64,000 nucleotides of DNA from CAWGAJ01 sp963820545 (GTDB lineage: Bacteria; Planctomycetota; Planctomycetia; Pirellulales; Thermoguttaceae), in NCBI GenBank assembly GCA_963820545.1, contig CAWGAJ010000002.1, positions 1,116,001 to 1,180,000 of the forward strand, in the 5' to 3' direction. The position numbers and the translations under genes were made by a program. Within the stretch, counting starts at the first letter, position 1, and every line of letters starts with the position of its first letter. Shown in pieces: positions 7,473-16,006 of this stretch. The notes beneath the pieces are model-generated. The model made no database searches. It saw only the letters and a program-made list of their open reading frames with translations, and had not been told where the DNA came from.

Positions 7473-10400
7473 ATGGCCACGGTGCAAATACAACCAGGCG
7501 CTGCCACTAGGATTGTACCCTTCCGGATGGCGTTCTTGACGCTATGGGCAGTTTTCTTTTCTCTATGTAGCGCTGCCCAGGCACAACTCGTATCGCAAGG
7601 GGCATTACCGTCGGCGGCGTCGCAACCGGCATCCCCAGGGCCTTCTTTACAGCCTGCAACTGGAGCCACATCGACCTCAGCGGAGGAGATGGTGGTTGAT
7701 GTCCGGATTCTCGGTAACAAGTCGTTGCCGCTGGAAAAGATCACGCCTTTCATACAGACGCGGGCGGGCCGGAAGTTTGACGATGATCTGGTGAAAGAAG
7801 ACGTGCGCCGGCTGGACAATTCGAAGATGTTCGTCAACGTAAACACCTATTTTCAGCGGGTGCCGAGCGGTCGAATCGTGATTTACGAGGTGCTGGAACG
7901 GCCGATCCTGTTGGAAGTGAAATTTGCGGGCAACAGCCAGGTCACGAAAAAGAAATTGCAAAAAGAGGCCGTTATAAAGGCGGGCGATCCTTTGGATCCC
8001 TTTGCCGTGGAAGAAGCCCGCCGCAAATTGGAGGATTTTTACAAGCGCAGCGGCTACGACAAGGCCCGGGTGACGCTGCTGGAAGGCGACAAACCCCAGG
8101 ACCGCCGCGCGGTGTTCCTGATCAACGAAGGAGTGAAGCAGAAGGTGCAGTTGGTCACGTTTGTGGGCAACTCCATCGCCAGCGACGCCCGGTTGCGCAC
8201 CCAAATCAAGACCCGAAATCCTTATATTTATCTTTTCAAGGGCGAATTGGATCGCCGGGAATTGGACGAGGACGTGGAACGCCTTACGGCCTATTACCGC
8301 GGCCTGGGATTCTTCCGCGCCCGCATCGGCCGCGAGATACACGAATTCGATGTCAACGAGCATCACGATCCGGATCTGCTGGCCTCGCGGGCCTTGCGGG
8401 AGCTGAACCAGCTTGAAACCGTGCAATGGATGGTTGTAACCTTCATCATCGACGAGGGGCCGCGCTACAAGGTGCGCAACGTCTCGGTGGTGGGCAACAC
8501 AAAATACACCAGCGAGGAACTGCTGACCGATCTGAAACTGAAAAAAAGCGAGTATTTCAACCAGGCGAAAATGACCGCCGACATCGCGGCCCTTCAGGAT
8601 AAGTACGGCGGGGTGGGTTACGTTTTCGCCGACGTCAAAGCCGATCCCCGCTTCCTGGAAGAACCCGGCACGCTGGATTTGGTTTACAAGGTCAAAGAGG
8701 GCGATTGCTATCGCGTGGGCAAGATCGACGTGGCCATTAAGGGCGAATACCCGCACACCAAGATCACCACGGTGCTCAATCGGCTGTCGCTGAAGCCCGG
8801 CGATATTGTGGATATCCGCGAGATCCGGGCGAGCGAGCGGCGCCTGCGTTACTCGCAACTATTCGAAAACAATCCCGCTCAAGGCAACGTTCCCAAAATC
8901 GTCTTCAGCCCGCCGGGAAAAGAAGTGGAGGAAGAAGAGCACGCCGAAGTGGCGCGTCGGCCCAAACCACCGCCTAGAGTCCGCAGCCAAAATCCCGATC
9001 CGTTGCGAGGGGTATGGAATGCACCGCAACCCGGCGCGGCTGGCCAGGCACAAGAGCGAACGCTTAATTTAGTGCTTGATGCCAAAGCCGCCAATCCGGA
9101 AAACTGGCAACAAGAACCTGAGGGACCGAGCCAATCAAACCCAGACCGCGCCGCGGTTTATTCAATACATAGCCGCCGACGCTCATTCTTGGCCTTCATC
9201 CGCAGAAGCGCCGGGGGCGAATCAAGCGAGCGAGATGATCGTGCGCGGTCAATACACACCGGATGCCGGACGTTCGACGCCTGCTATTTTCCCCCGGCCG
9301 TTATGGGGCGGCTCCCGACCGGCGGCAACAACTTATTCTTACACACAGACGGCGGGAAGCAATGCCTCTTCGACCTCGGCACCTTACTCATCCGTTGCAA
9401 CGGCGCCGAATACCGCGGCTGCTCAGCCCGCGGCGGCACAAGCCGCGCCCGGTCAACAGTATCCCTACCAGTACTCCCCCGCACAACCCGCGGCCGCCCA
9501 GCCGGCACAGGCATACGGAAATCAAGCGGCCGGGCAGCAAGCATCCGCGCCCACCTACAATGCCGCCGGGGCCCTGCCGCCGCCGGAACGGCCCGTGGAA
9601 CCAGTCATTCCCTACGACTCGCCGTTTAATTCCATGACGTCCGGCACTGGCGAGCCCACCATGCCGCTGCCCCTGAGAGTGACGACCGAGGAAACGCAAA
9701 CCGGGCGATTCATGTTTGGCGTGGGCATCACCTCCGACGCCGGATTGACCGGTTCGATTATCATCGACGAGCAGAATTTCGACCTTTTCCACTTTCCGCG
9801 AGGTTGGGATGATATCAGAAACTTTACGGCCTGGCGCGGCGCCGGACAGCGCCTGCGCATCGAGGCCGTGCCCGGCACCCAGGTGCAACGCTACGCGGTC
9901 ACTTTTCAAGAACCGTATCTCTTTGATACTGCCGTGACCATGGGCTTGAGCGGTTACTACTTCAGCCGCGCCTACCCCGAATGGTTTGAAACGCAGGTCG
10001 GCGGGCGCGTGTCGCTAGGCTACCAATTTACGCACGATCTTTCCGGCGTCGTGGCTTATCGCGGCGCCAGAGTGAACGTCAGCAACGTGGTCGACGACAG
10101 CATTCCCGCGCTGGCCCAGGTCATCGGCAACTCCGCCTTGCACGGTTTTCAGGTGTCGTTAGGGCACGACACCCGCGATAATCAGTTTCTTGCCACGGAA
10201 GGGCATCTGATCCAGGCGTCGTTCGAGCAGGTTATCGGAACGTATCAGTATCCCCGCGCGGAGTTGGAGATGCGCCAGCCACTTCATGATGCACGAACGG
10301 CCCGACGGCTCCGGACGTCACGTGTTAAGTCTTTCCGGACACGTCGGCTATACCGGCGACGACACCCCCATCTACGATCGTTACTTTGCCGGCGGTTTTT

Positions 10401-10753
10401 CCACGATCCGCGGTTTTGCTTTCCGCGATGCTTCGCCACAGGAATTTGGCAGTAAGGTTAACGATTGGGTCTTTGTCGGCGGCAACTTTGAACTCCTTGC
10501 CTCGGCCCAGTATATGTTTCCCATCACCGCCGACGATATGCTGCGCGGCGTGATCTTCTGCGATACCGGCACGGTCGAGCCCACGCTTAGCGACTGGTCG
10601 AATCACTATCGCGTGGCGCCGGGTTTTGGCTTGAGGATCACGGTGCCGGCCATGGGCCCGGCGCCCATCGCCTTCGACTTCGCTTTCCCAGTCTCATGGA
10701 ATAACGGCGATCGCTTTGAAGTCTTCAGCTTCTTCGTGGGCTTTGGCCGCTGA
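7473..10753 (+). CDS. bamA: outer membrane assembly factor BamA (two apparent frameshifts)
   Basis: BamA inserts beta-barrel proteins into the outer membrane. After a signal peptide (MAFLTLWAVFFSLCSAAQA, from the second Met at 7527) come POTRA-like repeats (EEMVVDVRILGNKSLPLEKI; RPILLEVKFAGNSQVTKKKL; KQKVQLVTFVGNSIASDARL; RYKVRNVSVVGNTKYTSEEL), then an unusually long Pro/Ala/Gln-rich linker (about 8900-9600). A C-terminal barrel follows (RFMFGVGITSDAGLTGSIII; FAGGFSTIRGFAF, the 'RGF' lid motif; ending FEVFSFFVGFGR). The frame changes twice. One change lies somewhere in 9080-9160. The other is at about 10274, where one extra C converts EMRQHFMMHERP to a dead frame. Both are likely sequence errors, since the barrel is conserved to its last residue. 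The long linker before the barrel is uncommon. Confidence 0.88.
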
Positions 10754-10765
10754 TAGCTTATCGGC

Positions 10766-11098
10766 TCAATATCCCCGCGAAAAAGTCCACTGGATGTAGT
10801 CGTTATAGTAGTTGCGATGCCAGGCGGTGTAAGGGCGATACTGAGCGCCGAAATAGCCGTAAGGATAAGCGTGCTTAACGGCATTCGACGGCTGTGGACA
10901 TGAAGAAATCGTGTTTTCGGAAAAAACAGCCGGAGTTGTTTGGGCAGGTTCTATGCGCTTGGGATTGCCCAGATAATATGGCTCGGGCCCGTGGTAATGT
11001 CCCCGAACCCAGCCGTACTGTTCGTCGGCCCGTAATCCTGCTGCTGACGACAGTGAAAACAGGACAATCATAAGAAGAACAATCAAAAACCATCGCAT
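10766..11098 (-). CDS. small exported protein of planctomycete type
   Basis: About 110 residues. It has a signal peptide (MRWFLIVLLMIVLFSLSSAAGLRA) followed by a short mature part rich in Tyr, His and Pro, with a C-terminal motif HAYPYGYFGAQYRPYTAWHR then YNDYIQWTFSRGY. Similar short exported proteins with YPYGYFGA motifs are common in planctomycete genomes, to my recollection; no function is known. An ATG two codons upstream (11104) is the alternative start; 11098 has better spacing from AAGG. Its 3' end faces the bamA stop, 12 bp away. Confidence 0.65.
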   Translation of the reverse strand: MRWFLIVLLMIVLFSLSSAAGLRADEQYGWVRGHYHGPEPYYLGNPKRIEPAQTTPAVFSENTISSCPQPSNAVKHAYPYGYFGAQYRPYTAWHRNYYNDYIQWTFSRGY

Positions 11099-11264
11099 GA
11101 GCATTACCTTTTCAATCCCTTCTATTTTTCAATCGTGTTTTCAATTGTCCGGGCATTCGGAAGATATGCCGATTATAGCGAATATTCGTAGTAGCAAGTC
11201 CGATGGTAACGATTGGGTAAAATGGGCTGGATATCGCTACCGGTCCCTTTTTGTTCGGGCCACT

Positions 11265-11798
11265 TCAGGGATATTTAATCAAACTGACGGTTGGATATTT
11301 GGCGATCTTTTGAGCGCCATTTAGACCGGTCAGTTCGATAACAAATCCACAGCCGACGACCGTACCACCTGCTTTTTCCACCAGTTGGCAGCAGGCCTCG
11401 ATTGTACCGCCGGTGGCCAAAAGGTCGTCGACCACCAGCACCCTGGCGCCGGGAGAAAATGCATCGGCATGGATTTCCAGGGTATCGGTGCCGTATTCCA
11501 GTTCATAGGTATGCGAAAGGATTTTAAAGGGCAGTTTTTTCGGTTTGCGAATGGGCACCAAACCGGCGTTGAGTTCCAAGGCCACGGGCGCGGCGAAGAT
11601 GAACCCCCGGGCTTCGGCTGCCGCCACCACGTCGATTTTCTCGTGGCGAAATGCGTTTGCCAACTCCTTTACAGCAGAACGCAGGGCCGCGGCATTGGCC
11701 AACAACGGCGTAATGTCGCGGAAGAGGATGCCTGGTTTTGGATAATCTGGAATGCTGCGAATGTAATCGTCGAGCTTTAAAGCCGGGGATTGAACCAT
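11265..11798 (-). CDS. apt: adenine phosphoribosyltransferase
   Basis: This enzyme salvages adenine to AMP using PRPP. About 177 residues, with the family hallmarks: YIRSIPDYPKPGILFRDITP at the N-terminus, AAEARGFIFAAPVALELNAG, the KLP/YELEYG region, and the PRPP-binding motif VLVVDDLLATGGT followed by ALV-like helices. The length matches the family. The ATG at 11798 (MVQSPALKLDDYI) is preferred over an upstream GTG at 11807. The gene is intact and stands alone. Confidence 0.95.
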   Translation of the reverse strand: MVQSPALKLDDYIRSIPDYPKPGILFRDITPLLANAAALRSAVKELANAFRHEKIDVVAAAEARGFIFAAPVALELNAGLVPIRKPKKLPFKILSHTYELEYGTDTLEIHADAFSPGARVLVVDDLLATGGTIEACCQLVEKAGGTVVGCGFVIELTGLNGAQKIAKYPTVSLIKYP

Positions 11799-11955
11799 AA
11801 AGAGCACGCCTGTTAATCTAAAGGAATTGGTGGATTAATGTGGAAAGAATGTTTATTGAAAAACCATTGGTAACACATTTCAGCACATAATGCAACTCGG
11901 AAATGCCTTTTGTTTAGCCGCGAGCAGTAGGCGAGCGAGCGGCAAATCGCGGATC

Positions 11956-12324
11956 TTAATCTAGGTTCTTCAGCTCAATGGTCAGACAGTCGATTTTCGC
12001 GGCCAGGATAAAGTCGTTTTCGGAGAGACCGCCGATCGAGTGCGTCCAAATTTCGATCCAAGCGTGACGGTAGCCTTCCAAATGCAGATCAGGATGGTGG
12101 CCTTCTTCTTCGGCCAATTGGGCCACGTGATGGAAAAAATCCATGCCTGCCGCAAAATTTTTCATCTGCCAGTCCTTGCGGATACGCAATCCATAGTGTG
12201 TAATTTGCCAACCGTCCAGGGCCTGAAGTAGAAGTTGGATCCGATCAGGCGATAACTTCTCGCCGCGGCCTTCGCAGGCGGAACATCTCTTGGCAGACAA
12301 TTGTTCTTTACGGGAAATGCTCAT
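11956..12324 (-). CDS. pterin-4a-carbinolamine dehydratase
   Basis: It dehydrates 4a-hydroxytetrahydrobiopterin, the product of pterin-dependent aromatic hydroxylases. The core EEEGHHPDLHLEGYRHAWIE then WTHSIGGLSENDFILAAKID contains the conserved His-His-Pro and downstream His residues and the C-terminal 'lt.nD..lA..id' signature. The start at 12324 is supported by CTAGGAG upstream. An N-terminal extension (KRCSACEGRGEKLSPDRI) carries a single CxxC. Such short Cys-containing N-termini are common in bacterial members. No phenylalanine hydroxylase is nearby. Confidence 0.9.
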   Translation of the reverse strand: MSISRKEQLSAKRCSACEGRGEKLSPDRIQLLLQALDGWQITHYGLRIRKDWQMKNFAAGMDFFHHVAQLAEEEGHHPDLHLEGYRHAWIEIWTHSIGGLSENDFILAAKIDCLTIELKNLD

Positions 12325-12522
12325 AAAGACTCCTAGAAGCATAGGTATTTATTTGCGGACCACAAACATCGACTACAAATCATAACTTCTGAAATTACAT
12401 AATGTTACATTCACTCCCACTAATAATATTTTTACCGATCGAAGCCCACAATCAACAGGATAGGCAAGGATTGCACCCCAAGAACGGGGGTGGTGAAAAA
12501 TCACTAGCTACTTTGTGTTGCC

Positions 12523-12540
12523 GTGACAACTAGTTGTCAC
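12523..12540. promoter_or_regulatory. 18-bp perfect palindrome, candidate operator
   Basis: GTGACAACTAGTTGTCAC is a perfect inverted repeat 25 bp upstream of the LuxR-type regulator start codon. Its position and perfect symmetry suggest a dimer-binding site, possibly for autoregulation. Confidence 0.5.
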
Positions 12541-12565
12541 ACCCTGCGTCTACATTTGCTCGTGT

Positions 12566-13240
12566 ATGGAAGCCAATTTTACACCCTACTCGAAGTTGTC
12601 TTTGTTGATCGTCGATGACCATGCTCTCTTTCGCGATGGTCTGGTGCTGATGTATCGGCTTTATGAACAAGCCGCGGCTGTGGCCGTGGAATGTCGAGAA
12701 GCCGCAAACGCCGTGCGGCAATACAAACCAGACGTGGTTATTCTTGGACTGGGGGTGAAACATAGCCAATGTTGGACCACCGCCCAAACACTTTGCCGTG
12801 AGTGTCCGGACATGAATTTGCTGATTCTCGATGAAGCAGTGCGAACGAGAAATATTCGTATCGCCTTGTCAATGGGGATCCGCGGATACTGGACCAAACA
12901 TGCCACGTTTACCCAAATAAGCGTGGCCGCCCGCCGTTTGGCGGCGGGCGAACATTCCTTCTGTCCGGAGGTGGATCGATATCTTTTCCGCACCCGGCGT
13001 GGTCTGCGCTATCATCCGGCGCATACGGGCAATCCGCTCCAACTGCTCACCCCGCGCGAAACAGAACTTCTCACCTTGCTGGCCCAGGGACTTACTTTAA
13101 AACAATGCTCACAGCGGATGAATATCTCGGTAAACACCGTGGACAATCACAAAACGCGACTGATGCGTAAACTCGGCGTTCACAAATCGGTGGAACTCGC
13201 CCGGCTGGCGGTGCGCGAAGGGCTGATCGCGGAAGAATGA
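12566..13240 (+). CDS. LuxR/NarL-type response regulator with degenerate receiver
   Basis: 224 residues. An N-terminal CheY-like receiver is followed by a LuxR-type helix-turn-helix (about 155-215: LTPRETELLTLLAQGLTLKQ, then MNISVNTVDNHKTRLMRKLG). The acidic pair (Asp17-Asp18, LIVDDH) and the conserved Lys111 (GYWTKHATF) are present. The phosphoacceptor Asp expected at the end of strand 3 is replaced: the sequence reads KPDVVILGLGV, with Gly61 at the normal Asp position. It may therefore be a pseudo-receiver regulator controlled by something other than phosphorylation. No histidine kinase is adjacent. An 18-bp palindrome lies upstream. No strong ribosome-binding site is seen. Confidence 0.88.
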   Translation: MEANFTPYSKLSLLIVDDHALFRDGLVLMYRLYEQAAAVAVECREAANAVRQYKPDVVILGLGVKHSQCWTTAQTLCRECPDMNLLILDEAVRTRNIRIALSMGIRGYWTKHATFTQISVAARRLAAGEHSFCPEVDRYLFRTRRGLRYHPAHTGNPLQLLTPRETELLTLLAQGLTLKQCSQRMNISVNTVDNHKTRLMRKLGVHKSVELARLAVREGLIAEE

Positions 13241-13262
13241 AAATTGGGCGAGCGGCCGGCAT

Positions 13263-13367
13263 TAGAGCATTTCTCATATCAATGTAGCGTTCAAAAAGAT
13301 CTCAGCCGGCTAACGCCGGCCGCTCGCCTAGATGTTTATTCGCTACACTGAAATGAGATGCGCTCTA
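13263..13367. mobile_element. 105-bp MITE-like element, copy A
   Basis: It starts TAGAGCAT and ends GCGCTCTA. Subterminal inverted repeats (TCTCATATCAATGTAGCG and CGCTACACTGAAATGAGA) flank an inner GCCGGCTAACGCCGGC hairpin. No coding capacity. It is near-identical to the copies at 17962 and 43073. Confidence 0.65.
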
Positions 13368-13380
13368 GCCGGCTGAGGCT

Positions 13381-14007
13381 TTACTCATCTGATGGTTCAC
13401 TCGTGTGGGGAGATTCTGTTGTATTTTGTCGCATTTTCAGCCAGTACGCCAAGGCGAGAAAGTCGTACAGGGCGTGACTGGTGATCGGTACCAGGAGATT
13501 GCCCGTGGCGAGCCAGATGGCCCCAAAATAAAGCCCGATGCCCGTGGCCAGCAGGGCGTAGGTTGGCGTTATACTGTGCAGCAGTCCGAAGATCGCCGCC
13601 GAGATGGCCAATCCTAGGCCCACTCCATAAGGTTCGCCCATTTTGTCGGCTATCCATCCTTGAACAATGCTGCGAAAGAGCATCTCTTCGCCCAAGCCGG
13701 CCAAGAGTGAGATGACGGCTAATTCAAACAGCCGGCATTGGCGAAATAAGGGGATTAATGTTTCGTCGAGTACCTGTATAATTCTAGTAAATGGTTTCCA
13801 GGGAGCTTTCATGCAGAGCCACAATAGTCCCAAAGGCGGCAAGGTGGCGAAAACCCCCCAACCCAGGTCGAGAAAACTCAGCCGAAATGTTGCCAGAGGC
13901 GACCGGTCCAAGAGCCAGCCCAGTGCCACGGCCAGCACCGCCAAACTCCCTTCAAAGAGTGCGGCCGCCACGGCAAAATTCATGGTTTTCCCAAAAACGC
14001 CTTGCAT
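13381..14007 (-). CDS. CPBP-family intramembrane metalloprotease
   Basis: 208 residues with several membrane segments (AAALFEGSLAVLAVALGWLL; LGWGVFATLPPLGLLWLCM; VGLGLAISAAIFGLLH; YALLATGIGLYFGAIWLATG). The conserved motifs of the CAAX protease/bacteriocin-processing (Abi) family are all present: EExxFR (GEEMLFRS, about residue 110), the second-motif His (FGLLHS) and a third-motif His (ITSHALYDF). It is an inner-membrane protease whose substrate is unknown. The gene is intact; its 3' end is only 14 bp from a MITE-like element. Confidence 0.88.
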   Translation of the reverse strand: MQGVFGKTMNFAVAAALFEGSLAVLAVALGWLLDRSPLATFRLSFLDLGWGVFATLPPLGLLWLCMKAPWKPFTRIIQVLDETLIPLFRQCRLFELAVISLLAGLGEEMLFRSIVQGWIADKMGEPYGVGLGLAISAAIFGLLHSITPTYALLATGIGLYFGAIWLATGNLLVPITSHALYDFLALAYWLKMRQNTTESPHTSEPSDE

Positions 14008-14131
14008 AAAGTCGCACTAAAACCTGTTGTTTTTAAAAACGAAGATTAGAATATTTGTTTTTGATGAGTAGGATTCTAACCTAGCTTTAAGAATGTTAAA
14101 AGAGTTTATTAGTTTTGAGTAAGTGCTGTTC

Positions 14132-14785
14132 ATGATCGTCACCATCGACGGCCCCGCTGGAGCGGGCAAGAGTTCGGTTGCGCGGGCGCTGGCCAGAAGG
14201 CTGGGCTTCCGGTTCCTCGATACGGGGGCCATGTATCGCGCCGTGGCCCTGGCCGGGAAACGAAAAGGGCTCGATTGGGATCAGCCCGGCGATTTGGCCA
14301 ACTTGGCGCCCCGGATCGATCTTTACCTGGACAGCGAGCGCATCTACCTCGACGGTGAAGATGTCAGCGAGGAAATCCGCGGTTCGGCGATCACGGCCGT
14401 CACACGTTATGCCGCGGACAATCCTCAGGTGCGCAGTTGCCTGGTGCAATTGCAACGTGCGGCAGCGGCGGGCAAAAATATTGTCACCGAAGGCCGCGAT
14501 CAAGGGACCGTGGCCTTTCCCCAGGCCGACTGTAAAATTTTTCTTACCGCCAGCCCCGAGGAACGTGCCCGGCGACGGCTAAGCGACCTACAGGCCAAGG
14601 GTGAACCGGTAACCATGGAGCAAGTATTGGCCGCTCAAATTCGCCGCGATCAGGAAGATGCCTCCCGGGCAGTAGGCCCATTGGTTCCCGCCCTTGATGC
14701 CATCCAGATCTCGACCGACGGCCTAAGCCTGGAGCAGGTGGTCGATAAAGTAGAAAAAATCGTGCGCCAACACATATATCCTTAA
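14132..14785 (+). CDS. cmk: cytidylate kinase
   Basis: It phosphorylates CMP/dCMP with ATP. About 217 residues. A P-loop sits at the N-terminus (IDGPAGAGKSS), followed by FLDTGAMYRAVAL (CMP-binding), the CMK insert, ITEGRD-type motif VTEGRDQGTVAFPQA, and the lid PEERARRRLSD with RRDQEDASRAVGPL. The ATG at 14132 (MIVTIDGPAG) is chosen over an in-frame GTG at 14123. It is followed after a repeat-rich gap by plsC, and 1.2 kb downstream by rpsA. The cmk-plsC-rpsA order is a common bacterial arrangement. Confidence 0.95.
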   Translation: MIVTIDGPAGAGKSSVARALARRLGFRFLDTGAMYRAVALAGKRKGLDWDQPGDLANLAPRIDLYLDSERIYLDGEDVSEEIRGSAITAVTRYAADNPQVRSCLVQLQRAAAAGKNIVTEGRDQGTVAFPQADCKIFLTASPEERARRRLSDLQAKGEPVTMEQVLAAQIRRDQEDASRAVGPLVPALDAIQISTDGLSLEQVVDKVEKIVRQHIYP

Positions 14786-14809
14786 TCAACCAAGTTACCG
14801 TCCAGTCTT

Positions 14810-15080
14810 CCCTATTCCCTAGCGCGGCCTGAAGGCCGCAACCAAAGCGCGACCGACCAACCTACGGTTGGTGCCCGTCGCGGCTTTACAACATGTGCGC
14901 AAATCGCGTTTAAACCTCAAACAAAGACCCTATCCTTTATTCTCTATCCCCTAGCGCGGCCTGATGGCCGCAACCAAAGCGCGACCAACGGTCGCGGCTA
15001 TATGATATACTGAACAAACTACTGTACTTGATGCGCGCAAAACGCGCTTAAACCTCAAACAAAGACTCTATTCCCTATTC
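14810..15080. repeat. two tandem copies of a composite hairpin repeat
   Basis: Two imperfect copies of a unit of about 130 bp. Each has TATTCCCTA/TATCCCCTA heptads, AGCGCGGCCTGA-GGCCGCAACC, a GCGACC/GGTCGC hairpin (the first with an inner GGTTGG arm) and TTTAAACCTCAAACAAAGAC or close to it. The last heptad (ctattcc-ctattc) runs into the plsC ATG at 15081. A related copy precedes the YggS gene at about 50104-50220. Confidence 0.7.
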
Positions 15081-15707
15081 ATGTCTCAGCGTTCTCTGGC
15101 CAGCCGCTTGTGGTACGAATTCTTGCGACTTATTTTGGAAAACATCACGATTCTGGTGTTTGGTATTCGCTACTGGGGCGTGGAGAATATACCGAGTGCA
15201 GGCGGGGTGTTGGTTGTATCCAATCATCAAAGCCAGTTAGATCCGCCGTTGGTAGGGCTGGGCTGTCCGCGACGAATGAACTATCTTGCGCGGGATACTC
15301 TTTTCAGTTTTGCCCCATTTCGTTGGCTTATTCAGTCGCTGGATGCGATTCCCATCGACCGGGAGGGACTCGGGCTGGCTGGGATCAAAGAGTCGCTCAA
15401 ACGGCTCAAAGAGGGCGAGATGGTCCTAATCTTTCCCGAAGGGACCCGGACGCCCGATGGTCAGATAAGACCTTTTCGACCGGGTTTTACGAGCCTGGCC
15501 GTTCGATCCGGTGCGGCGATCCTGCCCGTGGCCATCGAGGGCGCGTATCACTGTTGGCCCAGGAGCCAGAAACTTCCCCATCCAGGCCTGATCAATGTGC
15601 GCTATGGAAAGCCCATTTTACCCCAAGACTATGAAGGCATGGATGAACACGAGCTGGTGGCTTTGGTGGAAAAGCGCGTTCGCCAATGTCACGCCGAAAT
15701 GCTTTAG
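15081..15707 (+). CDS. plsC: 1-acyl-sn-glycerol-3-phosphate acyltransferase (PlsC-like)
   Basis: It acylates lysophosphatidate in phospholipid synthesis at the inner membrane. 208 residues with the acyltransferase motifs: NHQSQLD (H-x4-D, catalytic), the motif II region AIPIDREG, FPEGTRTPDG (motif III) and ILPVAIEGAYH (motif IV). An N-terminal hydrophobic helix (LRLILENITILVFGI) is present. The gene is intact and lies between cmk and rpsA. The start codon directly follows a TATTCC-type heptad, so a classical ribosome-binding site is lacking. Confidence 0.9.
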   Translation: MSQRSLASRLWYEFLRLILENITILVFGIRYWGVENIPSAGGVLVVSNHQSQLDPPLVGLGCPRRMNYLARDTLFSFAPFRWLIQSLDAIPIDREGLGLAGIKESLKRLKEGEMVLIFPEGTRTPDGQIRPFRPGFTSLAVRSGAAILPVAIEGAYHCWPRSQKLPHPGLINVRYGKPILPQDYEGMDEHELVALVEKRVRQCHAEML

Positions 15708-15743
15708 CAATTGAGAAAAACCATCTGGCACAAGTGTCAGGGC

Positions 15744-15847
15744 TAGAGCGTTGTTCAACATGGTGTAGCGGAGCATATTCCCGGAAAATTCACCGGTCGC
15801 AAGCGACCGGGCTAAACGGACGCTACATCATCCTGAGCACTGCTCTA
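15744..15847. mobile_element. 104-bp MITE-like element, variant copy E
   Basis: TAGAGC and GCTCTA ends, with TGTAGCG/CGCTACA subterminal arms as in copies A-C. The core differs (CCGGTCGCAAGCGACCGG followed by GCTAAACGG). The shared ends with a replaced core suggest a family mobilised by recognition of the ends. Confidence 0.55.
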
Positions 15848-16006
15848 AACGCGACCATCCCCCCAATTTAGTGGAATTATGGCTTACATACCATTGTCAT
15901 TATTCTTTTTGGCTGATATATTTGCAGGATTACCCGCAAGTCTCTGTAATTGGCCCTTGACGTAAAGAGCCGGGCGAGCGGGCTGGGCATCTAACCTATT
16001 GAGTGT

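Noticed and set aside
7677..8858. Long open frame (393 codons) on the minus strand opposite bamA
   Set aside because: It runs antisense to the conserved POTRA region. The predicted protein shows no family motif and its openness follows from the GC-rich codon pattern of the real gene.
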